64,000 bases of DNA, from positions 9,834,041 to 9,898,040 of the forward strand of contig NC_034412.1 in NCBI RefSeq assembly GCF_002078875.1, in the 5' to 3' direction. The stretch comes from Numida meleagris (Eukaryota > Chordata > Aves > Galliformes > Numididae). The notes beneath the pieces are model-generated. The model made no database searches. It worked only from the letters and a program-made list of their open reading frames with translations, and was not told the origin of the DNA. Made by a program: the position numbers and the translations under genes. Shown piece by piece: positions 1-13,729 of this stretch (the first letter of the stretch is position 1; each line of letters opens with the position of its first letter).

Positions 1-3000
1 GTTTTTATTGTGGCAGTGAATTGTCCAAGCTCGTTATGTACTGTGTGAGCAAACATCTCTTTTATTGTTATGAATTTGGGAGCATTCTCGCTTTCACCAG
101 ATGCTCTGGTACCAACTTGGCCTTTGAGATAGGAATGTGGCTTTGTTGGTTTGGGAGACCACGTGCACACTTAGAGGTGCCACTTGCTGTGACCAGAGTC
201 TCCTACATCTTTCAGTAGTACCCACCTGGATTTACAGAAAGGAGTTCTGTACCTCACGTCCCCAGGCAAGAAGCCCTGGATGGCACTAAATACCACAAGG
301 TGTATAGCTGATAAGAAGTGAATTCAAACCCATCTCCAGCACTTCCCCGTACTTGGACCTGAGTCTTTGAGACTTTCTTCTCCTATGGATGCTTATGACT
401 CCTACTCTAAAATGCAGATTTTGACCTGCTGATAGCAGTAAATATAATCTTTAATTAATTAATGTTTTGAAGGCAACCAGTGGAAGCCTACATTATAATG
501 ACATAAAAGCAAGCGGAGTTGATAAGTGTGCTGTGTCTTTACTGCTGGTGATCATACATGGGAATGAGAGAGCACTTGATTGTGAGCCCAGGGAGATGTG
601 GCAAGGCAAGCAGCTGAAGCAGAATAAAGCCTTCAATCTTGAAACAAATAAAAGAGCAAACATAGGGCTACCTGATGTAGTTTTATGAAGCGGAACAAGG
701 TCTTACAACCAAAAACTTAGAGCTAATACAATGCATTCTCCTTATCCATATATTCATATAGTGGTGATGCTTCATTCCTCCTCTCAGTGGTACTGTCCAC
801 CTTGTGCCTGGAATTTGTGGGGACTAAAATGTCTCCTACCAAAGTAAGTGGGGTTAATAGGAAAAACAAAACAAAACCAACAACAACAACAACAAAAACC
901 AGCCCGCTCTTCTTTTTGTATGAGATAAGCCTTGACAAGTAAAGCGTATTTATGTAATGACAGAGCCAAGAGGCCCCAAGCAAGATCAGGCACTACTGCA
1001 ATTGTTTCTGTATATGCATTTAAGCAGCAATAGGACATTAAAATGTACCATTTTATAGGCATTCCTATTTGAACTAGTTTAAATCTGCTGTTTCCTGAGA
1101 TAACATGTCAAATACGAATTACTTGGAGATTTGTTTGTTTTGCATTTTCTAATTAGAAACAGCCAGTGTTGCTCCATAAAAGTCTAGCTCATCTCCTGTT
1201 AACCCTGAGTATTGTAAACAAACCACAGTGTCCAACAGAAACAATGACTCCCCGTAATAGAAGTGGAAGCTGTCATTTAACACAGTTATGCTCAGTGCAC
1301 CAGCTAGCGTTGTTTACAGATCATCCAACTTCTGTAACACCTAGCAGAGACAACCAGCTCTTCCAGGTTCAAATCATAAGCAAGAATGTGAAGAATAGCA
1401 AGAAAAGCTACTTAGAATGTTTGCATATAATAGAATACAAACAATCCGAGGACAAAACAGTCGTGCCCATTTATTACTGTGCTTGACCATTAATAAAAGA
1501 CATCGTAGAAGCTTGGAGAACTTTGTAAGCACTGAATAATTGACAGAGAAATATCATTAAGCCCATTTTACAGAGTACCTCGCGTGTGTGTATGGTGATT
1601 CTATTTAGTTCAATATCAATACGCAGAAACCAACACTTTGTTTTCATGACTATGAGCTAAAAGCTGGCTTCCAGATAGTCAAAATAAGCATTCTATTGTC
1701 TTGCTTTTACAGACAAGATACCTCCCCTTCCACCTGTCTGCATCCCTATTTCAAAGAGTGGAAAAAAGAGGCTTCTAGCCAGAATTGTAGGCTGTGAACT
1801 TAAAACAGAAATATATAATTTACTATTATTGTTATTACACGTATTTTGTGTAACACTGCCATGGGAGATTGTTGAAAATCGGAGCTTAGCATGATTTGAT
1901 TAAGACTGGGAATGCGCGTGGATAACCAAGTGAGGATAGAGTTACAATGATGAAGTTTAAAAATAAAGAAAAATATCCTCTAGAGCTTTGGAGTAGTTAC
2001 AAAACTGCCCTATTTCAAAGCATGCCACTGTTTAATAAATGAGGGCTCTGCTGCCAGAGCTGCCCGCTCTAGATTACTGGTTTGCTCTGGGAAGTGGTGG
2101 CTGTGGGGGCACCGATGGCTTGCCCCGCTCCAGCCCATCCCAGGGGAGGGCTCTCTCCCAGCTGCCCAAAAACTTGTAATTTCAGGCCACTCGTGGGCAG
2201 GAGGTTGCAGAGGTTGGTGGATATCCCCTCTTTCAGGGCAGCTTCTTCAAAGGAACTTGACGAATTATTCTCTGAGCAGGAGTAAACCCAGGAAAGTGTG
2301 TGGCAGGAATCTAGGCAGAATCGTCTTTTCAGGAATCTGTATGTACTCAGGCAGCTGTGACTTTTCACTGGGAAAACAAATCAGAGAAAAAAAGTTCTTT
2401 TTTTTTTCCAGTGTATCTCCTCTGTAAGAGGGTTCAGTTGGCCTTAATTATAGACTGAATTACAGCTGCAGGCAATCTTTATTTCTTTGGGAGCTCAACT
2501 CGTAGGAGAGATGCGGCACCATTCTGAATTTTTTGGTCTCAAAGTTTGCGATTGTTTTGGACAGTCAATAACTTAAATGAAAAAGTATGGTCTTTGTCAG
2601 GCCACTGAATAGAAAATGAGCAAAGATGTTCTTTAACTGTTTATTTAACTGATGATGAGTTCTGGTGAGTGAAGTGAAAGGAAAGTGCTAACTTCATGCA
2701 GATGAACAAGTAGAAAAAAAGGAAATGGAAAGTAAGTATCAGTGTAAGATGTTTCTGGCTGCTTTTCAATTCCAAATTGGGCTAATTCTACCTTCTGAAA
2801 AGAAGATAATTTCCACGTTTCTGTAATTGGGAACACATAATTGAAGTGATTTTCTCTCCGAGAGAAGAAACTTCTGCAGCATTTGCAAATGGACAAGAAA
2901 AATGACCACATACAGCGTACTCTGAAAGATGGTACGTTCGTGATAGCATCGTCTTCAGATGTCTTTGCAGATTTTGTACTGGGATTTTTACCCATTTAGG

Positions 3001-6000
3001 TGAAAATTTATATGCGGATGGGGAAAGTTCATGTTGGGGAATGCAGCCCCATTCCCTCCAGAGCTCCTTTTTTTCTGGGCAGCCAGAGCACCAGAGGCAG
3101 CTGCTTACCAGTGAGGTCTGGAGTACAGAGCACATACCAGAGAAGCGCTGAAGAAAGTTTCAACTCCGTGTACCAAAATAATTGTGCAGAATTCCACGTG
3201 ACTACTTCTTTTGACCTGGCTTTTTAGGAACTGAACTTTAATGAGGAAGATGAACCAGATGTTTTTGCACTGCTTGGAGTGGCACAAGCGATTAACTCAC
3301 TTCCTTTGTTTGTAACATGAAGATGTTTTCTGCCATGGAGTTTAACCCTAGGAATGCTGGCAGTTCCTAGTCTGTTTGTTCATAAATGCATTTACATCTG
3401 CAAACACAATTGCATTTGTCATGCTCTTCCCAAGGTTGCTCCGTATTTGATGGTAATAGTGAAAATTAAACTCAGGTGCTCCTGCTCCTAAAACATGGCC
3501 CCTCTTTGCAGATCAGGACTCTTCCATTTTCATGGGCCACGTTATCATCTCTGATGTTGCTGGGATGCTCAGAGGATCTGGGAGGCCGCTCAGCACAGGG
3601 CACAGCTTTGAGCTCTCTGTGGCTCAGGCACAGTGTACACTGAGGCATTGTGGAGAAAAGAGAATGCATGAAGATGATTGTGCCAGATTAGGCAGTAAAT
3701 TGTATTTCTAGACAGCCTTGATCATGGTACAGATCAGGAGAAAACAGAGGAAGTTTAATAAACAACAATACAACTGTTTTGTAAGGAAAGCCAGAGTTAT
3801 ATTTTTACTCTGAACTAACAAAGGAGGAGGAAGGAAACTGTTTTGCTGAAACAAGCATTCTAGATCCACTAAGGATACACTTTTCTATGTTTGTGTGCGT
3901 GCGTGCCCCGGTAAACTCAACTGCATGTTCATATGCATGAAATGCGTTTTCCTGAAGGCACATAGTCAGCATGTGCCATGCAAGGAGGAAAAAGATGTGC
4001 CTAGCATTGCTTAAATGCTGGTCAAAAGAGCATAGCATTTTAGTCAAAATAAGTTAAAATGTCTCCTAACATTGTGGTTGGTGTGTGTTGTTTTTACTGA
4101 TAGTGAATACTGGATAAGAAATCTACCCAATCTGGAAAAGTGCAGCGTAGATAAAATATGAGAGCAGCCTTTTTATTGTGTGTATGAGGCTACATGGTCT
4201 CCCAAGCTAGAGGAAGTCTGCCGATTTTGATCTTTCGTTTTAAATGGCGCAGCGAGAGCCCTTCCTGAAGCAGACATGAGTGGGCCTTCTGCTCCAGATA
4301 TGGAGGCTGGCATGAAGGAGAGGCACAGGCCCCACAACCTACCAGGGCGTCCCAACGAAGCCTAACAGGCCACGCCAGGCCCAGAAGCACAGGCTGATGG
4401 TGGCCTGCAGATGAGGCAGCCCTAAGGTGAAGAATGCCCAATGTAGGCCTGTAATGTGAAGTCAGGCTCAGTCATGCCATCCTCTGTGAAAAATCTGGAT
4501 TCCTTCACAGAATGGCAATGGTCATTCCATTCTGCCTGGAAACTGAAAGAGGATGAAAAGGTATTTTAAGATGCTCAGATGCTAGATTGATTTTTCAAGC
4601 TAATAAATCCTTGGCTGCACTTGCTGCGTTAAAATGCATGTTCAGGCAAGATTCATGATCAGCTCTCAGGAACAAGAGAGCAAAGGAAAATATGCGGTTC
4701 TTCTAAGATTAAATGCTTTGTATTTGGCAGCCTTAATTGCCTTATTAATGAACCTTTTTTTTTTAGGGTTACGTTATTTATTATTTCTAATGAAGCAATT
4801 GTCAATTAGCCGTCTAAGAACAGCCACAAAACACTGGCCAAGGGCATCTGGTTCTGCTGGGTTAAGTGCCTGGCTCTGAAATTTTTTGTCAAGTGAACAA
4901 CCTTATCCGCACCAAAATGATATATCCCACAAAGGTGGCACTTACGTGACTTTGAAAGCAAATGTAAGTCCTGTGCAACATACAAGTCTGTCTCTCCATT
5001 TGAAAAAATAAGTTGTGGTAACCCAAACACAATGTGGTTGCTTTTGTACAATAGAGTTTATTGAGCTATGTGTGGACATTCAGGATTTCCAGATGTTCAA
5101 CAGCTTACTCAAAACAACTGCTGGGCACATAGAAATCCTGGACAAGTGCAACAACTCTCATTGAATATTGCTCAGAAAAAATTCCTCAGCAGAAAAAATA
5201 GAACATCAATGGGAAAACCTGAATGTATGCTTTAGATTTGTATTCTCAGGTAGGGATGCTGGATATATGGCAAACAGGTCTTGCATAGCCTTCCAGGGGA
5301 ATTAATCCAACCTGGGGCTTTTTCCAGGTGCTCTTTCTTCCAGGAGGACTGTGCCGCCCAATTCCTTTGTGCACTGCTGCTCCATTAGAGAGCAAGTGGT
5401 AGGCAGCAGCAGGTACAACTGTCCTATTGTGTGTGCACAGCAAATCCAGCACTTCCAAGAAGTGCAGTCGTGCTGCTGCACTCATGGGTGCTGCATGTGT
5501 GAGGGAGGTCAGGTCGACAAGAAAAAGAGGTGATGGAACACAGCTTAGCACAGGCCCTAGAAAAATAAATATGACAAGGTCAGGAACATGCGAGTGTTTG
5601 GTTTCTTGGAGTGGATGATTGAAGTATTATTGCTAAGCGCTGTTTGGAGACCTTCCCTACATTGATTGATGTCTCATTTGAAATCTCCCTCTTGCCTGAA
5701 AGAAAAAAGAGTAAAAACATTTAGTTAATTCTCTTGCAGTGTTTTAAAGCTCCTGTTCTCTGCTGAACATGACTGGCTCAATAAGAATTCATCATGTCAG
5801 ATGTAGTCTATATAAGCTGGATAGAGGTGTGTTGTTACTCCAGTGATCTTACTTTTCCCATTTAAATAGGTAAGGAGCATGGCAAAGTGCTTACTTATAG
5901 ACTAGCACTCAGAAGTTTCTTATATAAGGTCCAATCTTTGGTGAAGGTAGCAATTAATCAATTAAATCCCTTCCTTTATTCAAATACTGCGTTTCATAGA

Positions 6001-6843
6001 TAAGTTAGTTTTCCCATGCAAGTCTTTCAAGAAAGCAGTGCACACAAGGAAAACTGATGTCAGCATTTTTTTAATCCTGAAATGACCGAGTTTCTCACTG
6101 CAGACACCAAACTTAGCTTCTTCTTAGAAACTCTTAGGCATGTGACTGTTTCTGTACTTCTCAAAATATGCCTGTAGTTCTGCTGTTTTCCAGGGAGGAA
6201 ACTCGCTCAGATGGACTTTAAATATTTTATGCCAGCTGTTAGCACATGAAGGCCAAGAGGTCTCAGTTTTTAAGCGTATACTAAAACCTTTGTATCCCTA
6301 GCACCAAAAATCTGTGGGCTAGCTCCTGCTCTTGCAAGTGTTAACAGTAGGATTTGTGTCAAAACAAACAAGAAGAGAACAAAACTAGCATCTTGGAATT
6401 ATCTGTCTTTGTCTATATACTCTGCCACTGTAGGAATGATTGTTCTAGCCTCTCCTCTATTGCATTGTTAAATGATGGAAGCTTTTGCCAAATCCAAACT
6501 GAAATGCTTCCAAAGCCTTTTTCAGTGTTGGAAAATGTTTGTATCAAGTTATCCTTGGAATAATTTTTCTCCTTTATTTATTACTTTGTGCTACCCAGTA
6601 GACACCTAATTATGAGGCACAGAGTTCTTCTCATTCTAATAGGATATATAGCACTTCACTGGACATTTTTAGGAGTCCATTTTCATTACATTAAATGGGA
6701 TGTTTACTTGTGTGAATCTCTTGGGTTTTAAAAAAAGCAAAGAGACAATGAAGTTCAACACTGAGCAGTCAATAGATTCTTTTACTGTAGGGGAATGCTT
6801 TTATACCACATCACAAACTGTTTGTTCTCTTTTTTTTTTTTAG
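1..6843 (+). other. LPP: LPP intron, 3' part (upstream of exon A)
   Basis: This is intronic, AT-rich sequence with no supported exon. It ends in a polypyrimidine tract (6829-6841) and the acceptor AG at 6842-6843. It contains an AAAAC/CAA simple repeat near 862-899 and a small perfect inverted repeat at 5449-5465. No CR1 or other known repeat is recognisable by eye in this part. The proline-rich exons expected upstream in LPP are not here. The open frames present are short and mostly overlap in opposing frames, as expected by chance. Confidence 0.85.
862..899. repeat. AAAAC / CAA simple repeat
   Basis: Two AAAAC-type units run into about five CAA units, with a final A-rich end. It is a microsatellite-like tract with no associated gene. 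Confidence 0.7.
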
Positions 6844-6967
6844 AGTGGGTATCCGAGCTCTGGACCCACATCAAGCACTCCTGCCTTCAGGCCTGAAGAT
6901 GAGCTGGAACATCTGACAAAGAAAATGCTGTATGACATGGAGAATCCTCCCTCTGATGACTACTTTG
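6844..6967 (+). CDS. LPP: LPP internal exon A: linker before the LIM domains
   Basis: This exon encodes 41 codons plus one base. The peptide starts SGYPSSGP and contains FRPEDELEHLTKKM and YDMENPPSDDYF, the acidic linker that directly precedes LIM1 in LPP. LPP is a zyxin-family scaffold at focal adhesions and cell junctions; it binds alpha-actinin and VASP and also shuttles to the nucleus. The 5' edge is a long T tract ending in TAG at 6841-6843. That TAG is in frame, so the coding block cannot extend upstream without splicing. The 3' edge is TTTG followed by the donor GTGAGC at 6968. The exon ends in phase 1, and the next exon supplies GT to complete Gly. The acceptor is AGAG, so a start at 6846 is also possible; 6844 is chosen because it gives a clean phase-0 start, but the upstream exon is not in the window to confirm this. 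Identification rests on remembered family sequence. Confidence 0.93.
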
Positions 6968-8099
6968 GTGAGCAGTGCCATGTCACGTTGAATCAGTCTT
7001 TCCATAGCCCCTTTCTGTATTTACCAGGTTTGGTAATGGGGAGGGAGGCATGACAGCTGCAGTGTTGATGTAGTGACATTCATATTGATAGATTTGCTTT
7101 CCATGCTTGGGCTGGAAGTGTAATCATCCATAGGAATTCCTCTGTAATTTCAGCATAAATCTCGTGCTCACTTGCTGTATGTTTACAGTCTTTCTGGTTA
7201 TAAAGTGGAATTTTTCAGTTTCTGGTTCTTTTAGACACCATCTGTTCCCAGCCTGTAGATTACCAGGTTGAATTCAGGTGTCATACACTGTCTTGCCCTC
7301 CTGCCTCATCCTTCTCTTCTCATTACATCTGCAGAGAACCTGGCAATGTAAATGCATTCTGCTCCTGTCTGCTGGCCTAGATTAAAAAGAAACCCATTTT
7401 GAGTCAATCAGGTTGGTTTTATGTGGACACCCATTAGCCCAGAACTGAGCCCAACAAATATGAGGAAGATAAATCTGAACTGATTGAAACTTCGGTTGTT
7501 TTTTTTTTTAATTGGAAAGCAGGTGGAACCAAGGCCCTAATAAACAAGAATTTTGCAGTGAAAAGAATCTGATTACATGAGAAGGTCAAGATGTTCTCAT
7601 CAGATAAACATTGTTCTGTGAAATGGGGTAGATATCAATCCCCATTCTCCATCAGTATCCTCTGCTTTCCACGATCTCCACCCTCACAGCCAAAATGTCT
7701 TCTCTGTAAACGCTGACAGTCATCAAAGCTGACGACTAGCACAGATTTAAGGTGTAAGCAAGAATGACTTACTGAAGAGGGGATAACCCGAGAGCATTTT
7801 CTGTGTTGCTGCGTTTGACTTTGTCTCTCTGCCCCATACTCATCTGAGTTCTCTCTGATGTTTTAAAAGGAAAGCAACAATAAACCAAACAAACATAACA
7901 TGTACTTAGCTATTAGCGTGGGCAGGCAAGGAGAAACCTTTTTCCTGCTCCCTTCAGGCAAACGGCTGAAGCCCTGAAGCATGAGATTTGATTACAGTCA
8001 TTTTCTTAATGCAGAACTGTAAGTGGTAAGAGCCAGTTCAGGGACTGAAGCCCACTCTATTCTTCCCATAAGCTCAATAAGTTAGTTGGGTGATCAGAG

Positions 8100-8350
8100 T
8101 ATTTGGAAACTCATGGGTTCCAAGTTCAGAAAGGACCTTGCCGTTATACAGCCCAACGTCCTACTCTCAGTTTCTCCCAGAAAGCCTGATAAAATCAGGA
8201 CTTGGAAAAAAAAAAAAAATCTAATCTTTTTATCTTAAAGACTTCAAGCAATGGTGAGTCAACCACCTACCCTGATAAGCTGTTCTAGTGATTAATTTTC
8301 CTCACAGCTCAGAAATTGCTTCCTGAAGTGAAGCTTTAGTTTTGTTTAGC
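8100..8350 (-). mobile_element. Ancient CR1/L3-like LINE fragment, minus strand
   Basis: The stretch runs through AGAAAGGACCTTGCC, TTATACAGCCCAAC, GACTTCAAGCAATGG and TTCTAGTGATTAATTTTCC to a Cys/Leu-like 3' part. This matches, in order, the reverse complement of the 3' region of an old amniote CR1-type LINE (GGACC...CATTATACAG...GACTTCAAGTGATGGAGAATCCACCAC...TTCCAATGGTTAATTACCC). It is much more diverged than the other CR1 copies here and is interrupted by an A13 tract near 8206. The 3' end of the element is on the left. Edges are approximate and the exact subfamily is not assigned. Confidence 0.65.
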
Positions 8351-11300
8351 ACTTGTATTTATGGAGCTGAAATGCTAGGTTTTTGCAAACTAATAATGTA
8401 TCACTAAGATGGTTCTGCTCTGTTTGGGAGTGTGGTACATTGAAGCTTATTCATCCAAAAGGGATGCATGGCTCAGAGGATTGGAACATAAGGTCTCTCA
8501 GTGTTAGGTCATCAATTTGGCTATTGGATGGAAGGTCAGAGCAATGCCATGCCAATAGCTCTTAATTCAGCAGGAGATGGAAAGGAGCATCCAAATCGTT
8601 TGGAAATTTTGCCAATATTGTTGTTATAAGCAGCAGCATGATCAGAGATAGTGATTGTGGATGATGCAAGCTGCTTGGTGAAAATCAAACAACAGCCCTA
8701 GTCTTCCTTGGGCAGGTGATGCTTAATTACAAGCTGCACCTGACGGATCTTCTAATTGCACTCAGTCTATGCCACTGAAGATCGTCTCTGAGTCTCCAGT
8801 CTTGGCATTCTTGATGTGGAGATAAACTGTATGTTGGGCTGAACTCCTCAGCTTTAAGCACGCTGTGCCCCATGCAGCAATCTGGGAAACGTAGCCACAA
8901 CTAATTATATACCTACCAAGAAAAATACGAAACAAAACTAGCAGTCCTGGGACGCAACTGCTTTTTATGGTTGGATAAAATCAAAGAGGTGGTCTGCCCT
9001 CATCCTCTTAGGTTTATTCCAGCCCAACCTACTCTCAGAGGAAAATGGTCTCCGGGATCACAGTGGTTGAGGCTTTTTGATATGGCAGTGCAGGCCCGGG
9101 AGTTTTATACTAATTCTGGCTTTGTCAGAGCTAAATACCCATCTACTGAGCTGTCAGCCTAGTGCCTTTCCACAACTTCATGCGGAAAGAAGAAATTAAG
9201 TGTAGGAGGAAAAAAGGAGTCTTTCAACTTTGGTTAACTGTCTGAACCAGTATCTCTGCCTTTATTCTCTGTTCTTTATTTGTTTAGCATGGTAACGTGG
9301 ATTGTACAAGATTCATATGGCACATTGATCCAATAATCAGAAAAAGGACAAATGGGCAGAGACGTTGACTCTGATTTGCATTAAATATCTTCTGCCTCAG
9401 GTCTAAATGCCATGGTAATTGTAGCATACCAGATAGCTGTCAGCTAATCACTTTTATTAGTTTGAATTTAGAAAACTGGATTTCGGCATATTAAAAGTTG
9501 GTTAAGAACAGATAGGTTTTGAATTGAGGAATCTAATTAACCTTGCTAGAAAGCTGCAAGGCGTTATATTAAGTCATGGAAATAATTTGTTGGAATAATT
9601 ACATTTGAACTGTCAGGCTGGAGAAAGGTCATTTTACTTGCCCCGTCAGCACTCTGGGATCTTTTCTGTAACCATCTTCCTGCTGCAGTTCCACTTTCCA
9701 TAGCTCTGGTTTGCCATCAAGCCATCTTGTTTCAGCATAGGCCGATGTTCCTGGGGATGGAGGAGGAGCAAGAGCCTAAAGTCTCTTTGCCCTGGCAATG
9801 TCAGCAGGTGCTGCTGGGAGACTGGGTGAGCCAAGTTTGGGAGCCAGCCAGCCAGCACTTCAATCAGGTCTCTGCTCACCACAACACTTTTCTGCATCTT
9901 TCCTGAGCGGATGGTACTGGAGGTGGTTTCAGAGATGGGGAAACTGCTGTAGCCAGTGACTGCTCATCAAAGCACATGCAGCTGGTAGCATGTCATGGTT
10001 CATGCTGCATTCCTGAGGAGCCAGGGAACATGGTAAGCCAAGAAGCAGCATGCTGGAAGCACACTTTGAAGGAGCAAGATCACAGTTGTTGCCTAGATTC
10101 ACTACAGCAGCATGTTCTAGTCCCTGGGAAATCCTCTAGCTGGCAGTGGCAAGGCAGTGTTTAATCACAGAAGTATAATCAGTCAGCATCGTAATTAAAC
10201 AAACAAAAAGAGTGCATTTTTAGGAGTTAAACATACAGTTCTGGTAATTCTGCTTTCCTCAGTTTTGTCAGAAGCCCACTCTACCATACTGCATCAAAGA
10301 ACCCCAGTCCTTGGTGTATATCACCTCCTACCCTCCTGTAGATTATAGAATGACTTACGGAGTGGCTTCTCTCTGGAAGTCCTTGACAAATCAGCATACT
10401 GAGGTCTCTTAAGTCTAGGCTACTCTTTACTGCTGATTCAGTTGCTGATCTGTGGTAGTTGGCTGTCCTTAATCAAATCTCTTTTTATTGGAAAGGATTC
10501 CCACATGTGTTATGCACTGTCCAGTAAGGATGCTTTCCCCCTGCTGCAGCCCTTAGTATTGCTAAGTGTGTGATCACAGGTAGGCAGGTTGAAGGAAAAG
10601 AAAATACTTCTTGGAGTGGAAATTGAGTGAGGATGGGGAAGGAGGAATGGAGATTTGCAGGAGATTAGGATAAATCTATCAAAATATTTTGTTGGCCACC
10701 ATGGGAAACTACAGCCTCTGATTTTGCATTTTTTAAAGTGGAATACACACCACGCAAAGATCACAACTGCTCTGGAGCACCATTTCAAGTATCCTAGAAA
10801 GAAAGGACTTCTGGCAGCTTATCAGTCTCTATTGCCATGTAGTCAGTGCTGATTAAGGCTGGAGAAGTGCCATCAGGGCCCCCCATCTTCTGTTGCTTTC
10901 TGGACTATGTCCCAGCTGAGTCACTCCCCACAACAGGGAGTTTCCCTAACTGGTGGGAAGAAATATTTTCTGGCATTTTACTGAAGGCACTCAGATCTAC
11001 CAAAGGAGTTCTGTGTACTTGATAACATAGCAGTTTCCTCTTGTGTTTCCATTGTAATGTAGAGATGCACATGCGAAGAAGAGAGGGACTAAAATGGTGC
11101 TCTTGTACAATAAAAGGACCTTGATTTGTCTCAGAGCCAACAGTTCAGTAGATGTAGTATTCTTGTGTGTGTTTGTCACATGTCCCAACTTTGACAATGA
11201 GAGAGAGGTGGTGAAGAGGAGGGTGAGGAGCAAGGCTGACTAACAGGACGCTTGTCTTCCTTTCCTCCTTCTCATCCTGAACCCTTGTGAGACCTTTGGC

Positions 11301-13644
11301 AGATCATTTCACCACTGCAGACTCCTTTTTTTCCCCCTTCACTCTTTTTGCAGTGCATTTACTGTTCATAGTCCCTCAGATACGAGCTGTTTCAGAGCAG
11401 TAGTTGTAGGAGTGCACCCCATGAAGAAGCCTTCATCTCCAACAGTTCTTTGAGATGCAGCATCACAATTAAGATGATTCTGTGATCGTATGATTCTAGG
11501 CAGGAGATGAGACTGCTCACTAGGTTGTGCAGGAATGGCTGCCTTCCATTCATGGTATCTCTGTCTCTTGACATAGCTCTGTGGGCTAAACAGTTCTACT
11601 GTCTATAAAGTGAACGCATTGTGCATCGCATTTGTGTCTTCACCAGGCATTTCTGTAAGAGGCATCCCCTTTCTGTCTGCTGAGGTCACCTCTTAGTTCC
11701 ATCTGAATTGCCACTAGAAAAGGAAAATGAAAATCGATGTATCTTGCAGAGTTCTTCTGAAAAGGTTATTGTTAAAAGATGCAACTTATTATTAAAAAGA
11801 GCATAATTGCATTACAATTTTGCCACGTAATGTGATGCATCATCATGCCTTTTGTTTAAAGTCAGGGTTTCTGGTACAAGGCAGCAGACATCCTCATCTG
11901 AACAACATCTGGATTAGAAAACACTAGGTTAGATGTTCAACAACTGATGAGCCGGCAGTCATTTTCTGTTATGTAACCGCTCACAAAAACAGGAAGAACA
12001 AACATATAATGAGGACCCTTTTCTGCACTGCAGTTCAAGTTATCATCTTTTAGGCTCGAGCCGTATTCTAGCGTTTGTGCTCAGGGTTACAGCGGCGGGG
12101 AGCAGCCTGGGCTGGGAGGTCATGTTGCGGCACCATCAGCACCCAGCTGCCCTCTTGTGGCATGCCGCAGGGGGAGGCTTCCTCCCTCTGCTCCCCAGGG
12201 GCTTTAATTACCCTGGTAAATGGCTTTCAGAGCCTGTTTCTTCAGTCTCACTTCTGTCAGTGCTTGCCACATCCATTTAACTTGCTTGCAGGGGGTCCTG
12301 TGGCTGCCAGCATCCTTGCACAGCAAGTGCAGGTTGGGCTTGGGGAGTTAATGTATACAGATCGTCTTAATACAGCCTAAAGCTGCCCCATAGTTCTAAG
12401 TGGGGAGTGCAAAAGAGGAGACTTGTGAACAGCGGGAGAGCAAAACATACCATGTCTGCATGCATTTATTTCCAAAGGCATGAGAAAACAGTGCTGTGCA
12501 GTGTCTGTGAGGTGATTTAAGTTGCTTTTCAGCATTTAAAAGAGTAAAATGGGTGCAAAAGTTTGGTTCTTACTGCTGTTGATGTGATCAATGTCCTACC
12601 CTGCAGTAACTGTTGGGAAAATGTTTTGGAAAGCCTAGCACCCGTATCTTTTTATGCCAGCGATCTTAGTTTTACAAAGTCTGGAGCACGCATCTCTTAA
12701 CGAAGATCAAGCAGACGTAGCCGTCAGCAGTGAGGGAAGGATGCACTCCTGTGAGCCTTGAGCACCTGCTACCCACATGTGCCAGGAGGCGGGAGACTCA
12801 TCTTCCTTCTTTGCTTTTTCATATCCACCTAGAAGTGGACAAGACTTTGCATCGTGAGTGTTTCTGAAGTACATTCACTTCAGAGACCAGCGCTGCTTCA
12901 CAGATGTGGTCTGAATCTTGCATCAAAAAATAAAATTACCCACTGTTGCTGTAGGTGATAAAATGTGAACTGATGCAGGTAAAAAGCAGCATGACTACCT
13001 TGGTGTTTTAAGTCCCTCATTTAGCTTGAACTGCTGGCAGTCAATCTAGACATATTTTTTACTTTTAAATAGAACTGATTTTGATGCAGAAGTCATTTAA
13101 TGGAGAATAAGTGCAGAGTACCAAGCTAGCATTTTAGCAAAGGTATTTCAATGATCACCTATGTGCTGTGAAACAAATGTGGGCTTCAGGTCGTGAATGG
13201 AATTATTTTTGAAGCAACAGTCAGAAAATGAAAGCTGACAGTTTCCTGGTGCCTTCGAAGAGGAGTGAAACGTGATAATGAAATGTCTTTCTAAAGTACA
13301 GCGGTATTCTACAAGATTTCTTCTGCGTGTTTAAAAATGAATGTATCCATGAAAAAATTATCCTGTGAAGTTGGTAGTCATTTCTTATGTTGCAATAGTG
13401 CCCTTCCTGTGGTGGACACTGTACAAATGGATAGCACAGCTCGGCCTCCTTCTGAAAAGGCTTTGGACAATGATGAGACTAATAGTCAAGCCCACAAAAG
13501 TTAATAGCTCATAATTGCATATGAAGTAAATCTTTTTAATTGAGAAGCAGTTGAAAGAGAATCCAGCTCATTCGTGGCAAATTTACGTGCCCAGACCAAA
13601 CTCTCTGTGGATTGAAATGGCTGAAGTATTGATAATGAGCCATC

Positions 13645-13729
13645 AGGACTCTGACAACCCTGTCCGTGGCAGGGGATTGGAACTAGATGATCTCTGAGGT
13701 CTCTTCCAACCCAAGCCATTCTGTGATTA
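13645..13729 (+). mobile_element. CR1 LINE 3' end, plus strand, severely 5'-truncated
   Basis: GGCAGGGGATTGGAACTAGATGATCTCTGAGGTC is followed by CTTCCAACCCAAGCCATTCTGTGATT. This is the standard avian CR1 3' untranslated end (TTGGACTAGATGATCT...GGTCCCTTCCAACCC...ATTCTATGATT). Only about the last 80 bp is present. The left edge is uncertain. Confidence 0.85.

Noticed and set aside
11473..11500. GATTCTGTGATCGTATGATTCTAGG, resembling a CR1 ATTCTATG tail
   Set aside because: The upstream sequence does not match the CR1 3' UTR, so the tail-like string alone is insufficient.
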